The notes below the pieces were generated by a model that saw nothing but the letters and a program-made list of their open reading frames with translations, searched no databases and was not told the origin of the DNA. Position numbers and translations under genes: made by a program. Of a stretch of 64,000 nucleotides of DNA, positions 30,460-42,700 are shown one piece after another. Origin of the DNA: Boesenbergia rotunda (taxonomy: Eukaryota; Streptophyta; Magnoliopsida; Zingiberales; Zingiberaceae); assembly GCA_024364735.1 (NCBI GenBank), contig JAGFNQ010002612.1:393070-457069 (forward strand), in the 5' to 3' direction. The stretch's first letter is position 1; each line of letters starts with the position of its first letter.

Positions 30460-32387
30460 ATGGTGCAAATGCAAGCCCGCGACAATGCCTACTCTTTGTG
30501 GCTGGCCAGCCATATAAGAGACAAGCAATCCAAATGGCTCGACAACGACCTCCACGGTTAGTCTCAGTGAACAACATTCTTTTCATCTGCATTGTAAAAT
30601 ACTAAAATGACGTGCTCTCAAGTCTAATTAATCTTCTTATTCGGGTTGCAGTGATGGAGGAGAAGGTTCAGGCCATGATGAAACTGATAGACCAGGATGC
30701 AGATTCCTTTGCAAAAAGGGCAGAGTTGTATTTCCAGAGAAGGCCTGAGCTTTCGAGCACCGTCGAGGAGATGCACAAATCTTACAAGGCGTTGGCTGAT
30801 AAGTTTGATAGGACATCTGGGCAGTTGCACAAGGCCAACCGGACCATAGCTACTGTTTCTCCGGAGCAGGTTCAGTTTGCAATAGAAGATGATGAAGGGG
30901 AATATTGTAGCTACTCGAAGTTGCATACGCCAATGGGAGACGGCGAGGAACGGCCGGAACTGGCAGAGAGGATTGATGAACTTGTAGACAAGGCCATGTG
31001 TTTAGAACTCAAAATTGCATCACAGATTGCGCAGGCAAACGGATTAAGTCTCGAGGCGGATGAGCTTCAGGAGCAGATAGAAAGCTTGGAAGAAGACCAG
31101 GCTGGTGATCGCAAAAATAGCTTAACTGAGAAACTAAAGCAAGCAAAAGATAGGTTGCAAAGAATTCAGCAGATTGAAAATTGCCTCGATGATGATGAAG
31201 GCACTTCTCAATCACAGTTAACAGAAGCTTGCTGCAGCCTTGACAATGTTTCTGAGAGTTGGCAGACACCTAAACATCAAGAAGAATTTCAACAAATTGA
31301 AGGGACGCAGACAGGTTTGTTGCAAGATGATAGTGACTTTCGTGTTGGTGATGTTGTAGCAGAACTTGTAGAGGGAGATGATGACACAGATCTGCCAGAG
31401 TCGCTACAAAATGGATCAAAGGATGAACAAATGATCACATTGTCCAAGTACACGTCCATTCTTCAAAACTATGAAGACACCGGGGAAATGCTTTCGGAAA
31501 TTGAGAAGAAAAATAGAGAATATCATTTGGAAACGATGGAACAAGTCAAAGAGCTGAAAGATTCCAATGCAATGAAAGAGGAGCAAATCAGACTTCTCAA
31601 AGAGATATTAAATACCTTGAAGGAACGTTTAGGAGGAAACGAGATCAACGAGATGGGAAAAACAAGCAATAAAGTCGCTCACGACCAAAAACTTCATGAT
31701 TCAGAAACTGGGAGCCCTTACGCCGAGGACATCAAATTATGCTACGTCCCTGAAAGCCAAAATTGTTCGTCAGTCGAGGAAAAATGCCGTGAACAAATTG
31801 ATGTATTGCTACAAGAGAACATGGATTTCTGGTTGCGCTTTTGTTCATCGTACCGTGAAATTCAAGAATTCCAAGCTAAGCACAAAAAACTAAAAGCCGA
31901 CATGGAGAAGTGGAATGAGATCAGAAACCACAAGGGCAGTCCTAACACTGCATTTGTGGCAGAAAGGCTGAGAAAGTTCAACCACAAGCTACAGATGTGG
32001 TGGGAAAAAAATGTGCAGCTACATGGCGAACTCAACTGCAGAATTTCATCTCTTTGCAGCATGCAAAGTCAGATAGCCGGCGCCGTGAAGGAAAGCGAGA
32101 TTGAATGCGTGAATCTAACTTCTTACCAGGCAGCCAAGCTCCAGGGAGAGGTACTCAGCATGCAGCAAGAGAACAAGAAGGTGGCAAAAGAGTTGCAAGC
32201 TGGTTTAGACTGTGTGAGGGGATTGCAGGAGGAGATTGCTACAACTTTGTCCAAAATTAACGACGACCACCTCGAGCATCCATCCTCCAAGGTCATCATT
32301 CCACTCCGGACGTTCTTGTTTGGTCCCAAGCCCAAGAAGCCCTCACTGTTCTCGTGCATGAGCCCTGCGCGTTACAGAAGTGAGTGA
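30460..32387 (+). CDS. NETWORKED (NET2/KIP1-like) actin-binding protein, 2 exons, 610 aa
   Basis: Exons 30460-30556 and 30652-32387, with G|GTTAGT and TTGCAG|TG junctions joined in phase 1. The N-terminal NAB domain (about residues 8-85) spans the intron: SLWLASHIRDKQSKWLDNDL, then VMEEKVQAMMKLID, DADSFAKRAELYFQRRPEL and ALADKFDRTSGQL, the plant-specific actin-binding module. The rest is mostly coiled coil, with a conserved tail (MWWEKNVQLHGELNCRI, then PLRTFLFGPKPKKPSLFSCM) that I recognise from NET2 proteins. NET2 members link actin to the pollen plasma membrane. Known NET2 proteins are mostly over 800 residues, so this one is short, but both ends are present and no lesion is visible. Confidence 0.88.
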
Positions 32388-33046
32388 TCTAAGATCTGCT
32401 TTTCCGAGATGAACAATGCTACCCAATGGATTTCAGTACCTCTTAGTAATGTCTTAGGAGATCCATGTCGCCTTTCGAGATGTGTCTGTTCTCTCCGCGG
32501 TGGCAAAGGTAGGAATTGTGTAGAATTGGTTTCAGAACTCGTTGCTCAAACAGTAGGTATACATACAAAAGTCATAGTCGATGTATGAGTTGCTAATGGT
32601 TATCAGTTGTCAATTCGGGGCCTAACTAAACAGTGTAAAAGAGGCAGCTGCCATATGAATTGTAAGCACAGGCTGACAAATACGAAGTTGACTTCATAAC
32701 ATGAAAATTGCATTATCAAGGAGAAAATTCATCGCCAAACTAATTAGTAGATTTGGTTGACTTCATCACATCAAAGTTTTGTCTCTGTATAAATACATTA
32801 AGCGGATTTGGTTTGTCACTATAAATCAAATCTGACGCTCATAGAAAAATGATAAACTTAAGCACCATGCATATGAAGAAAAAGGAATCGAAAACATTAC
32901 GGAAGCAATGCAAGTGCCAATCACCTCAAAGGAGAATACAATATCTTTAGGTTTTTGTTTGTCTTTTAGCCTAGCAAGAACACTATAAGAGATCAGTAGA
33001 GATCAAATTCAGCAGTTTCTGAAAAATGTCTCCTTCCTAGTACCAA
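32388..33046. other. Convergent 3' ends of NET and 7TM genes
   Basis: About 660 bp without a gene; expected to hold both 3' untranslated regions. Nothing else seen. Confidence 0.55.
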
Positions 33047-34393
33047 TCAGAGCTCGAATTCTTCCTCGCGAAGAGCTAATTCCGCAGCTGCTTCCTCGTC
33101 GTCGTCGATCATAAAGTACTGATTCCTCTCTACTGGCCGGAACATGTAGAACATGAATAAATAGAAAACGAGGCTCACGGTTTCCTCAGCAGCCACGCTC
33201 ACCCACCGGTACTTGTAGGATGTGATCGTCTTCAAAGCATACACGACAATCCTGGTAAAGTAAAGATATCCGATCACAACAATGTAAAATTGCCGGAACA
33301 AAGTGAGCTTCATGAGGTTCCTCGCAGCCTTCCCGTCAGTCTTGGACGTCTCACGCAGAGATCTTATGGACCAAATGATAGGGAACATGACGGCACAGCA
33401 GCAGACGATATCGATGAGGAGGAAAACCTGGTTCCAGGTGACCCAGTCCTTGATGAACGGCCCAGTCTCGCCGATCACAACCGAGGCGATGTTAGCAACG
33501 ATCTGGAGCGGGATCACGACCATGATAACGTTCTTCTCGCGCTCCTGCAAGAAGGGCTTGAGGAAGGACCAGCCCGTGCCTATGAGGACGATGACGGTGA
33601 ACAGGAGGACGCCCTTGAGGAACTGGAAAAGGTAGAAAGGAACGTCCCAACCATGAGGGGTGCCGGTCTTTCGGATGTAGTGCAGGTCCTCGGCGGCGAA
33701 GACGAGGTAGAGGGCCTTGGAGAGCAGAAGCCCGGCCATCAAGTGGTGGATCTTGTGGGAGGAGAGCCGATTCTGAAACAGAGTGAGGTAGATCCAGATG
33801 CCCAGGAAGGCAGTGTAGGCGACTGCGAAGAAAGTGTAGAGCGACGGCACCGGGGACTGGCCGACCGACAGGAAGTCGCGGGTCCCGTCGGCGCGGGTGT
33901 TGTACATCTCCGTATGAACCGACATTGTGACCGCAGAACCGGAGACGCAATTGGCGAAGTAAAGGCTGTATTCGTCTGGATGGGAGACGGGGAAGGAGCG
34001 ATTGATAGCGCCGTCGGGGACCGGTGGGGAAAGCTCGGAAAACTTGAAGATGTTTTTGACGTAAGGGCTCATTAGGACGCAATCGGGGTAGGAGTTGGGA
34101 TCCGGATTCTGCTGCGAGTCGTAGGCGGCCTGAATGAGGCTCTCGTCGGAGATGAGGAAGAATCCCAGGTAGGACGGATCGATGGCGGGGTCGGAGGGCG
34201 AGGGAGGGGCCAAAGAGACGCCGGATAAACTGATGTTAACGGTGCCGGCACGGCTGAATCCGAATTTCTCAAAGAGGATGATCTGGCGGGTGTCCTCGGA
34301 GATCTCTAGGGTCTTCATCTCCGCCGTGGAAGGGAAAAGTAGGGCAAAGAGGAGGGAGATGATGAACGGAATAAGATAGGGCAATCTGCCCAT
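33047..34393 (-). CDS. Lung seven-transmembrane (GOST) receptor-like protein, CAND6/7 type
   Basis: Single-exon, 448 residues. A signal peptide (LPYLIPFIISLLFALLFPS, cleaved about residue 24) precedes a lumenal domain of about 160 residues with paired cysteines (CVLMSP, FANCVSGS), the GOLD-like part of GOST proteins. Seven hydrophobic helices follow from about residue 180 (YTFFAVAYTAFLGIWIYLTL) to 425 (VSLVFYLFMFYMF), with the family motif HKIHHLMAGLLLSKALYL. The tail is short and acidic (DDDEEAAAELALREEEFEL). Relatives are human GPR107/108 and Arabidopsis CAND6/CAND7, which act in the Golgi/endomembrane system; a G-protein role is disputed. The gene diverges from clathrin heavy chain across 2.4 kb. 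Confidence 0.93.
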   Translation of the reverse strand: MGRLPYLIPFIISLLFALLFPSTAEMKTLEISEDTRQIILFEKFGFSRAGTVNISLSGVSLAPPSPSDPAIDPSYLGFFLISDESLIQAAYDSQQNPDPNSYPDCVLMSPYVKNIFKFSELSPPVPDGAINRSFPVSHPDEYSLYFANCVSGSAVTMSVHTEMYNTRADGTRDFLSVGQSPVPSLYTFFAVAYTAFLGIWIYLTLFQNRLSSHKIHHLMAGLLLSKALYLVFAAEDLHYIRKTGTPHGWDVPFYLFQFLKGVLLFTVIVLIGTGWSFLKPFLQEREKNVIMVVIPLQIVANIASVVIGETGPFIKDWVTWNQVFLLIDIVCCCAVMFPIIWSIRSLRETSKTDGKAARNLMKLTLFRQFYIVVIGYLYFTRIVVYALKTITSYKYRWVSVAAEETVSLVFYLFMFYMFRPVERNQYFMIDDDEEAAAELALREEEFEL

Positions 34394-36446
34394 GGCGACA
34401 ACAAATTGGATCCTCGGCCGGCGACTCGGTGGCGATCGGAAAGCAGCGATGTGGGCAACAATAACAGCAACTTCGTCGGCGGAAATGGCGTTGGATGGAG
34501 AATATAACCTAAGCTACGGGCGGAGTTGGAGCCCGGCGAACGTTTTGGAGCGATACCTGCGATTGGTGGAACCCTCAAAACTTAGGAATCGTGATTGGTC
34601 AATACATCGTGAGGCAGGTTAAATAAACAGGTGATGCAGGAACAATACAAACTGCTCATTGTGTTGACTTGACTTGGATCAGATGTAGGTGCCGGGAAGA
34701 AAGGTGCGATGCAGACGGAAATGGAAAGATGGTAATTTCTGTATATAATTTAATAATAGTTAGTATAATTATATATAATTTAATAAAAATATATAAACAT
34801 TATAATATAAAATTATATTTTAAATTTTATATAAAAATATTTAGAGTGTTATTTGTATTTAAGATCTATTTGAATTTCGCTAGAAAAGAAACATTTTTAA
34901 TTTCTTTAGAATTCACTCTCAACGCCCTCTGATTATTAGAGAGCTTTCTTTTTAAAAATAAAAATATCATCTATTTTAATCTTAATTAAATTTATTTTAA
35001 CTTATAAATAATTATTTCTCAGTTTTTATAGCAGTTTAATAACTATTTAGTAGCTAGTATAATAGTCAAATTTAAATAATTTTAATCATATTGGTTAAAA
35101 ATATATATAAACTATAAGAGATTTAAAAATAAAGATATTTTTGAAATAAAAATATATTAAAACAAAATGCTCTTTCACTATTCTAATAATTAGAAGTTTC
35201 CATTTTGGGATTTTTGTATTCTTAATTCAGTGGACTCGTCAAAGCAGATTGAACAAAATCAACTTGCACAGTATCTGCCTCATCAAACACAAATTCTAAC
35301 TAATATGATATTAGTGTCATTCACAACAATATTTAAAAAATCTTTGAATTTTATGATAAATATATATAGAGAGAGAAATAATATTTGCAGATCGCTCGTC
35401 GTGTACTTGTACGCACCTATCTCTCAGTCGATTCACCAATCAATTAGAATACCTTTTAATTGATTGGTGAATCGATTGACGAACGTTCTATCCGTTGACA
35501 GCCTTCGACTGTCGTCTCAAACCAAACTATAACCTAAAGAATGTGAACTCTAGAGAATCAAGTCTTATTGGGCATTAAGAGGGTTGAGGGGACCAAATCA
35601 TATCATGGTAACTACGACGCTCCACCCCTTAATCAATTACTATAATCGATTGAGGCAAGGGTTGCTGCAATCGATTAATATACGAGATCTCGGTTGAGGA
35701 AAGAAATCTTGTCTTAATTAATTGTTCAATTGACTGAGCAAGGTAAAATTTGCCCCCCTCATTAAAGTATTTGATTAATTGATTGAGGCATAAATACCCA
35801 GTACTAACAAATCGATTACTCAAGCAATTGGTATCTCGAATTGATTACTTACTCGATTGAGAGGTAAGCACATACAAAGGTGCAGTGGAAGGTCTATAGC
35901 AAATTAAAATTTTACATATATATTGTTCTACTGCGGACACTAGGCCGTGTGCAACTGTCTCTAATCGATTGGGAGTATCTCAATTGATTTGGAGGTGTTC
36001 GCGCGCACCCAAGTGTCCAGCGTTGGTGGCCTTCGACTGTTTGGTCCAACTCAAGCTATAACCCCCAAAACAATTGAATTTGGAATTTTCGATCGAAATA
36101 CCATTATAATCTAACGTAATTGATCGCAACAGCTGCAATTGAAACACCTCAATCAATTGAGGTCTCTCCAATTTCTCCTCCTCAATTGATGATGGAGGAG
36201 GGTCAATTGAGGAATAGTTGTGCACGAGCGCATTGCGTAGAGTCCGTAGCAAAAATTTCAAGGGGAACCCCATTGAATGACATACCACTTTGCATGCAGC
36301 GATCCTCGACGGGTTCACTGTATCCCCTAAGGTATAGTTTGATTCGGGACGGCGGCTCGAGGCCGTCGATAGTATCCGAGCGATAATCAGACATGTACAT
36401 GCAAAATGTCACATTGTTTACTGAGTGTTTCATTAAATTTTTTCAC

Positions 36447-36488
<42 letters not shown>

Positions 36489-36794
36489 TACACATTGTTA
36501 TTCTTAGTTAGTTTAGGCTATACAAATACATAGTTCAAAATCCATACCGATATACGTTGCCGATTTGCAATTTTGCGCCTATATGTCGGTCTGAAACGTT
36601 CCGGTTTATATAATATCGGCGTGCCATCTTTTTGCCCCTGCCGATTGTCGTTTTTCTTCCGCTTCGTTTCTCCTTCGTCTCCCTCTCGCTTGTAGGGTTC
36701 CACTCGGGCTCGGCCAGATCTAAGCGCTAGTGTTCACATCCATTCTCTCCCTCCACCGACCGCCGGAACCTAGCCGATCCCAGATCCAGCCGCT
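34394..36794. other. Spacer between 7TM and clathrin genes, with TCGATTG-rich repeat
   Basis: No supportable gene in 2.4 kb. The 7TM promoter lies next to 34394, and 36600-36794 is the GC-richer clathrin leader. Between 35420 and 36200 the word ATCGATTG or CAATCAATTG recurs many times, and a segment like CCTTCGACTGT-x-CTATAACC appears twice (near 35500 and 36028), suggesting decayed noncoding transposon sequence. An AT/TA run lies at 36449-36478. Confidence 0.5.
35429..35474. repeat. Perfect 18-bp inverted repeat (hairpin)
   Basis: CGATTCACCAATCAATTA at 35429-35446 is followed, after a 10-base gap, by its exact complement at 35457-35474. It lies inside the TCGATTG-rich spacer. Confidence 0.9.
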
Positions 36795-39700
36795 ATGGCG
36801 GCGGCCAACGCACCTATCGTAATGCAGGAGGTTTTGACGGTGAGTCTCCCATGTTGTCTTCGTTTTCACTTATTACTGTATTAGATATCGATTCGGATAG
36901 AAAAGTAAGGTTTTATGGCGTCTGGGTGAATCCGCTGAATATATCTTAGATTTGTTTCGAATCTATTGAGCCACTTGATGATCTGTTGGACTTGCTATAG
37001 ACAATTGAAGTTATATATTTCTAATGCGTAAGAAGGACGTGCATTTGTTGTTGTTATGATTCTTGATGTGATCTTCAGCTTCCGAGCATTGGGATCAATC
37101 CTCAATTCATAACGTTCACGCATGTCACAATGGAATCGGATAAGTATATATGCGTCAGGGAGACCTCACCGCAGAATAGCGTTGTAATTGTTGACATGAA
37201 CATGCCGATGCAACCTTTGAGGAGGCCGATCACTGCAGATTCTGCTCTGATGAATCCCAACAGCAGGATTCTTGCTCTTAAAGGTATCTAGCTGAAAATT
37301 CTCACTTGATCGCCATTCCATTCGTGATAACTTCTAATATAGTTTTGGGCCAATGGATTTGATCACTTGGTAAACTAGCGTTATTTTTCACGAAACATTA
37401 ACTTGGACGTGGATATGTAGTCCAAAAGTTTGCATTGTCTCACAGACAATTGAGTAATGAGAGAAAATTTTAGACTCTGCTCTAAGCTGTTGTGAATGTT
37501 ATTTACTATCTTTTTTATTGGTTTAATACAGTCGTGTTTAACTTACTTTCAGGTCTAATTTTGCTTGACCTAGTTGAGGTTTAGCTTATGTAAGGATTAC
37601 CAATTAATATGTTGTCATGTACAATCTTTGTTGATTGTCCAAATAATTCATCTGATGTGGCCGACCATGGTTAACAGGTGAAAACTCTATTCACATGCAT
37701 AACATGATAATGTCTCTCTTACAAAAGTTGAGAAATCACCTAGTCAAAAAATGCTATTGTGTTTTTTATTTATACACTCTAGAGGAAGGGCCCCCTATAT
37801 TCTAGTTTTCCTTTCTACCAGCCCATTCAATTCACCTTACTTTCATCTTTACTTGGTTTAATAAGTACACTGTTGTATTACTTATTTAGGGGTTTCCTAT
37901 AATGGCAATTTTTTCATTCTATAAGTTTTTCAAGGTGTTTGAAAGAAAATTTAGCTTTTGTGACAATTAGTTGAAAAATACTTTGAATGAATTTTTTGTC
38001 AAGCGCCAAATGAGATGTGATAACTGGTCCTTTACCAGTGCAACTTTCCCTACTAAGGATAGATGGCGATTCTTCTATGTCGTTTGCAATTGGAGTTGGC
38101 GAGGACGAGTTCTTACACCAATTACTTGCACTTAACACTCATCTTTTGACCAGCTTATCATCATTTGTTTCAAGGATGAACACCGCCATTGCCTCACCTA
38201 GATGATTACTTAATTAAAGGAATTTTCTATTTTAACCTGAGATGATTTAGATTTTAGATATAAGCATTCTTTCTCATTCTAAGCTCATTTAATTGACTGG
38301 CAGCATTTTTCTTTCATTTAAATATGCCGCCGTCATATATCACATCTCATGAAAATCAATGGCCCTTGTGATCTATAGCCAATGGCATGAAATCAACATG
38401 AAACATGAAAATTTCCTTATTCTGTTTAGCTATTTTTTATATTAAAACAACTATATAAAATGTTTCTGATGTGATTTTAAACTTAAAACATCAAGTTTAT
38501 TTCCAATGATTTTGTTATATGATTTTTTAATATTCTCATGTTATGTCGAATATGTTATCTTTTTATTCTTTAACTAGTCGTATAATTTTAGGGATCTATC
38601 TTCTGGGTTGGCACCACCAGAATAGATTTTTGCAAGTTTATTTGTTAAAGCATACAAAGTGGGCGTCTCTAATTTATTACTCATACTTTAGAAATATGAA
38701 AATTAATTTTTACATTATTAACTTTTCAAAATAAAACTCACATGGTTGTATTTTGGTCCTTGCAAGCATGTATTTTTTTTTGCTATTAACGAACAACCTG
38801 TAATCTGCTTAACTTGCAGCTCAAATTCCTGGAACCACTCAGGATCACTTGCAGGTGTTCAATATTGAAGCAAAGACTAAAATCAAATCTCATCAGATGC
38901 TTGATCAGGTATCCATGATGAATATAATGTGTTTTTATCAGGCAGTTGGTTCTTTTTCCGGTTCTGGTGGTCAATTTTTATACTTAATTATGTTGAGTTA
39001 CTTTTCAGGTTGTATTTTGGAAATGGATCACTCCAAAGATGCTGGGTCTGGCTACTCAGACTTCTGTCTATCATTGGTCAATAGAAGGTTACCCTTAGAT
39101 AGTTAATTTTCTTTTAAAAATAACCTACAAATTCCACGGTTCATGTTGTAGAAATTTGCACTCTCATGATGAATGAATTGCAGGTGGATCGGAGCCTGTT
39201 AAGATGTTTGATAGGGCAGCTAATTTAGCGAACAATCAGATAATTAACTATAAATGTGACCCATCAGAGAAATGGCTAGTTCTTATTGGAATTGCACCTG
39301 GTGCTCCAGAGGTACTCTTTATTTTCTTCTTTATGTTGCTTATGTGTTTAAGAAGCTTCCCCCTTGTAAGTAGACTTTATGATAGTACTTTATTTGTTGG
39401 AAAACAAATCAAAACCTTGTGAAATGCCTTACAGTTTTTTTTTCACACTTGCTTTTGCATGTGTATGTGTGCGCGCACTTGCATCAGGGTGTGAATTTCT
39501 CTGTCACATTTTGGAGCACTAAATTTGAACCAGGGTAATGTCAAAATGTAACTATCCTACTTAATCCTCTTTAAAACATGATGTACACGATAATCGGTTA
39601 GAAAACATAGGGAAATAGGAATTCACTGGCACTTTCTAAAGGTACGAATGAGTGTTTGATCTTTTATGAGGAATTTGCATATGATTTTGATTTCTCAAGG

Positions 39701-42700
39701 CAAAAAGTGATAATACAGAGGATGCGACTATGTTAGAGTTAATAATTACATGAGTATAGATTTAGTTCCACTCCACATGAGATATTTAGTTATTTGGTAA
39801 TATGTTAGAGTCCTCTCTCTATGTGTATATGAGTTAATGTCTCTTTGAATCAAACATATGTATATATTGAAGCTTGGTTTCTCTTCTAGAGTTGAGATTT
39901 CCTTTATGAGTTGGATGTAACAGTGAATCTCCTCTTTTCCCTTCCCTTATACTATCTCCCTTCCTCTCCTCATCACCATATGTACTTGAAATTCCCATGC
40001 GTCCCCCTCTCCTATGTCAGATTGTTGTCCCTTATGCAGGGTCCCATCTTGAACGCTTCACACCACACATTGAAGCCCACTTCTTAGCCTTATGCTTATT
40101 AGCACTGCCTGAGACAACTCTGATGGCCATCTTCATCTTCTGCATGCACATCACACCAAGTTGATCAAATCAATAGCAAAACCTCCTCCATCCTCTGTGT
40201 CCACTACAAGCTCAAGGCACAACAGTAAGGCACAACAGTGCCAACAAGCGAATCTTTCTACACTATTGGCGCTCCCTTCATTTGATTGATATTTGCTTGT
40301 CAATTTAAATCTGAAAAGATTGGCTAAGGTGGGGAATAACCTTAGAATATATGTAAAGTTTGGTTTTGGGTTGAAAATTTTGAGACATGGAAATTATACA
40401 TGATGAGGATTCAGAAAGTAATAATCAATTTTGTTTGTTCAAAGAGAAATAATAGCTTGATATTTCCTCCAAGTGTTTTCTTCTAAGTCTCTTAACTTTT
40501 GGCAACACTTGCTCTCCTCTGGTATGATGTTGAATGAACTGATTAGATGCCTTTGTTATTATTATTATTTTTATCTGATTCTTAATTCCTATTTTCTTGG
40601 CTATTTCCTGTCCTTTAATACTTTCTTTTATTCTTTATCTTCTGCGAGGTTCTCTAAGTTAATTAGTGCTCTTTTACTTTTATATAAGTAATTAGGTTTT
40701 AGGTATGTGCTTTCCTTGACAAAAACAATGGAATGTTCGTCACAGAGACCACAGCTGGTGAAAGGAAATATGCAGCTCTTTTCTGTAGATCAACAGCGTA
40801 GTCAGGCACTTGAAGCACATACTGCCTCCTTTGCTTCATTTAAGGTTTGCTTTACTACTTTCTTTAGTTGCTTTATTCTTTTCTCATTGGTTTATGCTAC
40901 TTCTATTAATATGTGTTTCTATTTTTGTTCTCTTGATTTTATGGTTCTCATGTATAGGTAGTTGGGAATGAGAATCCCTCCATTCTTATTTCTTTTGCCT
41001 CAAAGACTAGTAATGCTGGACAAATTACTTCAAAGTTGCACGTCATTGAACTGGGAGCACAACCAGGTATCTTGATTGTGATTCTTGCTGTTGGTAACTT
41101 GCAGAAGTGCTGTTTCCAGATTGTATCTCTGTATTAATCTGCTATCTAATTGTATCTAATTATTATTATACTTGGTAGTTGGAATCAATATGAGACCAGT
41201 CAGTTTTTGAATTAAAAACCTTTGGCAAGAATGTTGAGTATTGAAAAAGGAAAATCTCTGTAAACCTTGATCAAGATTAATAAATCAAAGACATGTTCAT
41301 GAAAGAATCCTTTCTACAATTACTACACTAGAACTAGAATTTATTTCTATTTTCATTTGTATACAAGGAATATTACTCGAGTAGTTAATCTTGTTTTTGT
41401 TGACAGGTACTGGGTGCCCAACTAAGTGACTACTTGTTTTCATCTGGTCTTTATACTTGAGAATTATCTAATATAATAATTATTGTTCTTACAGAAAGTA
41501 GTTAAAAAATAAAACCAGCAGAATAATTTTGTATTGGTCAAACACTTTTGAGAACCAAGAGACACATTCAAATCTGCAGAGTCATATCAATTTTTATTTG
41601 GGCATGTTTTATTCTTTTGTGTGACTTTTTTCCTTTTGTAAATCAATAAATGTCAGGAAAGCCAGGATTTACAAAGAAACAAGCAGATCTTTTCTTCCCA
41701 CCAGACTTTGCAGATGACTTTCCTGTCGCAATGCAGGTGATGATGAAACTATCTCCATCGAACGTGTGTCAAGTATACTTATCTTCTTTTTTACCTCTCT
41801 GATTCAAAATATGGTTTATTTTGGCAGATTTCTCAAAAATACAGTTTGATATATGTTATTACAAAGCTTGGTCTATTGTTTGTGTATGATCTGGAAACTG
41901 CATCAGCAGTTTACAGAAATCGAATTAGCCCAGATCCTATATTTCTCACTGCAGAGGCTTCAAGTATTGGCGGCTTTTATGCAATCAATAGGAGGGGTCA
42001 GGTTCTACGGGCTACTGTAAATGAAGCAACTATTATTCCATTTATCAGTGGCCAAGTATGTGACTGCTTGAGCTTTTTGTTTGACCTTTTTTTTTTAAAA
42101 AAAAGATCAAGACTATTGATTGGGCATGTATCATACTTCTACTAGTTGAACAATCTGGAGCTTGCTGTTAATCTTGCAAAACGAGGAAACCTTCCTGGCG
42201 CAGAGAATTTGGTAACAATTTATTTTTAGCTCAATCTTGTTTATCTGCATTGATTATTCATCAAGTATCAGCAATGCTGTTGTTATTTCCTTGGTATTCT
42301 GTTTTTTTTTTCCATGAATTTTGCCAACTCCTAGTGACTGTTAAATTCTTAACACAAACTGAACCTCCCTTTTCTGTCTTGATTTATTTTAGTTGTTCAC
42401 TTGTTTGTTGCTCGTGGTACTTCAAGTTGCAATTAATTTGAACCATAAATTTCTTAAAGTCCTTGTTGAATACTTGCTGTATTTTTATATTTAAAGTTTC
42501 CTGCAAATATTTTTCATTATTTTTACACTGAAAAAAAGTTGAAAGAGAATTCTGATAAACATGCTGACTTCATTAAATATGAAAGAGCTCTGTTTGGTTT
42601 TTGGTGTATCTGTTACATTTCTAATCTAGAATTCTGTGCAGTTGATTCATGTTTATGTTTTCCAGAGAACTATTCATTTTTCAATATGTTTGATACTATA

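Noticed and set aside
33290..34082. Acidic plus-strand frame of 261 codons and a shifted minus frame
   Set aside because: Both overlap the 7TM gene, whose signal peptide and helices are clear.
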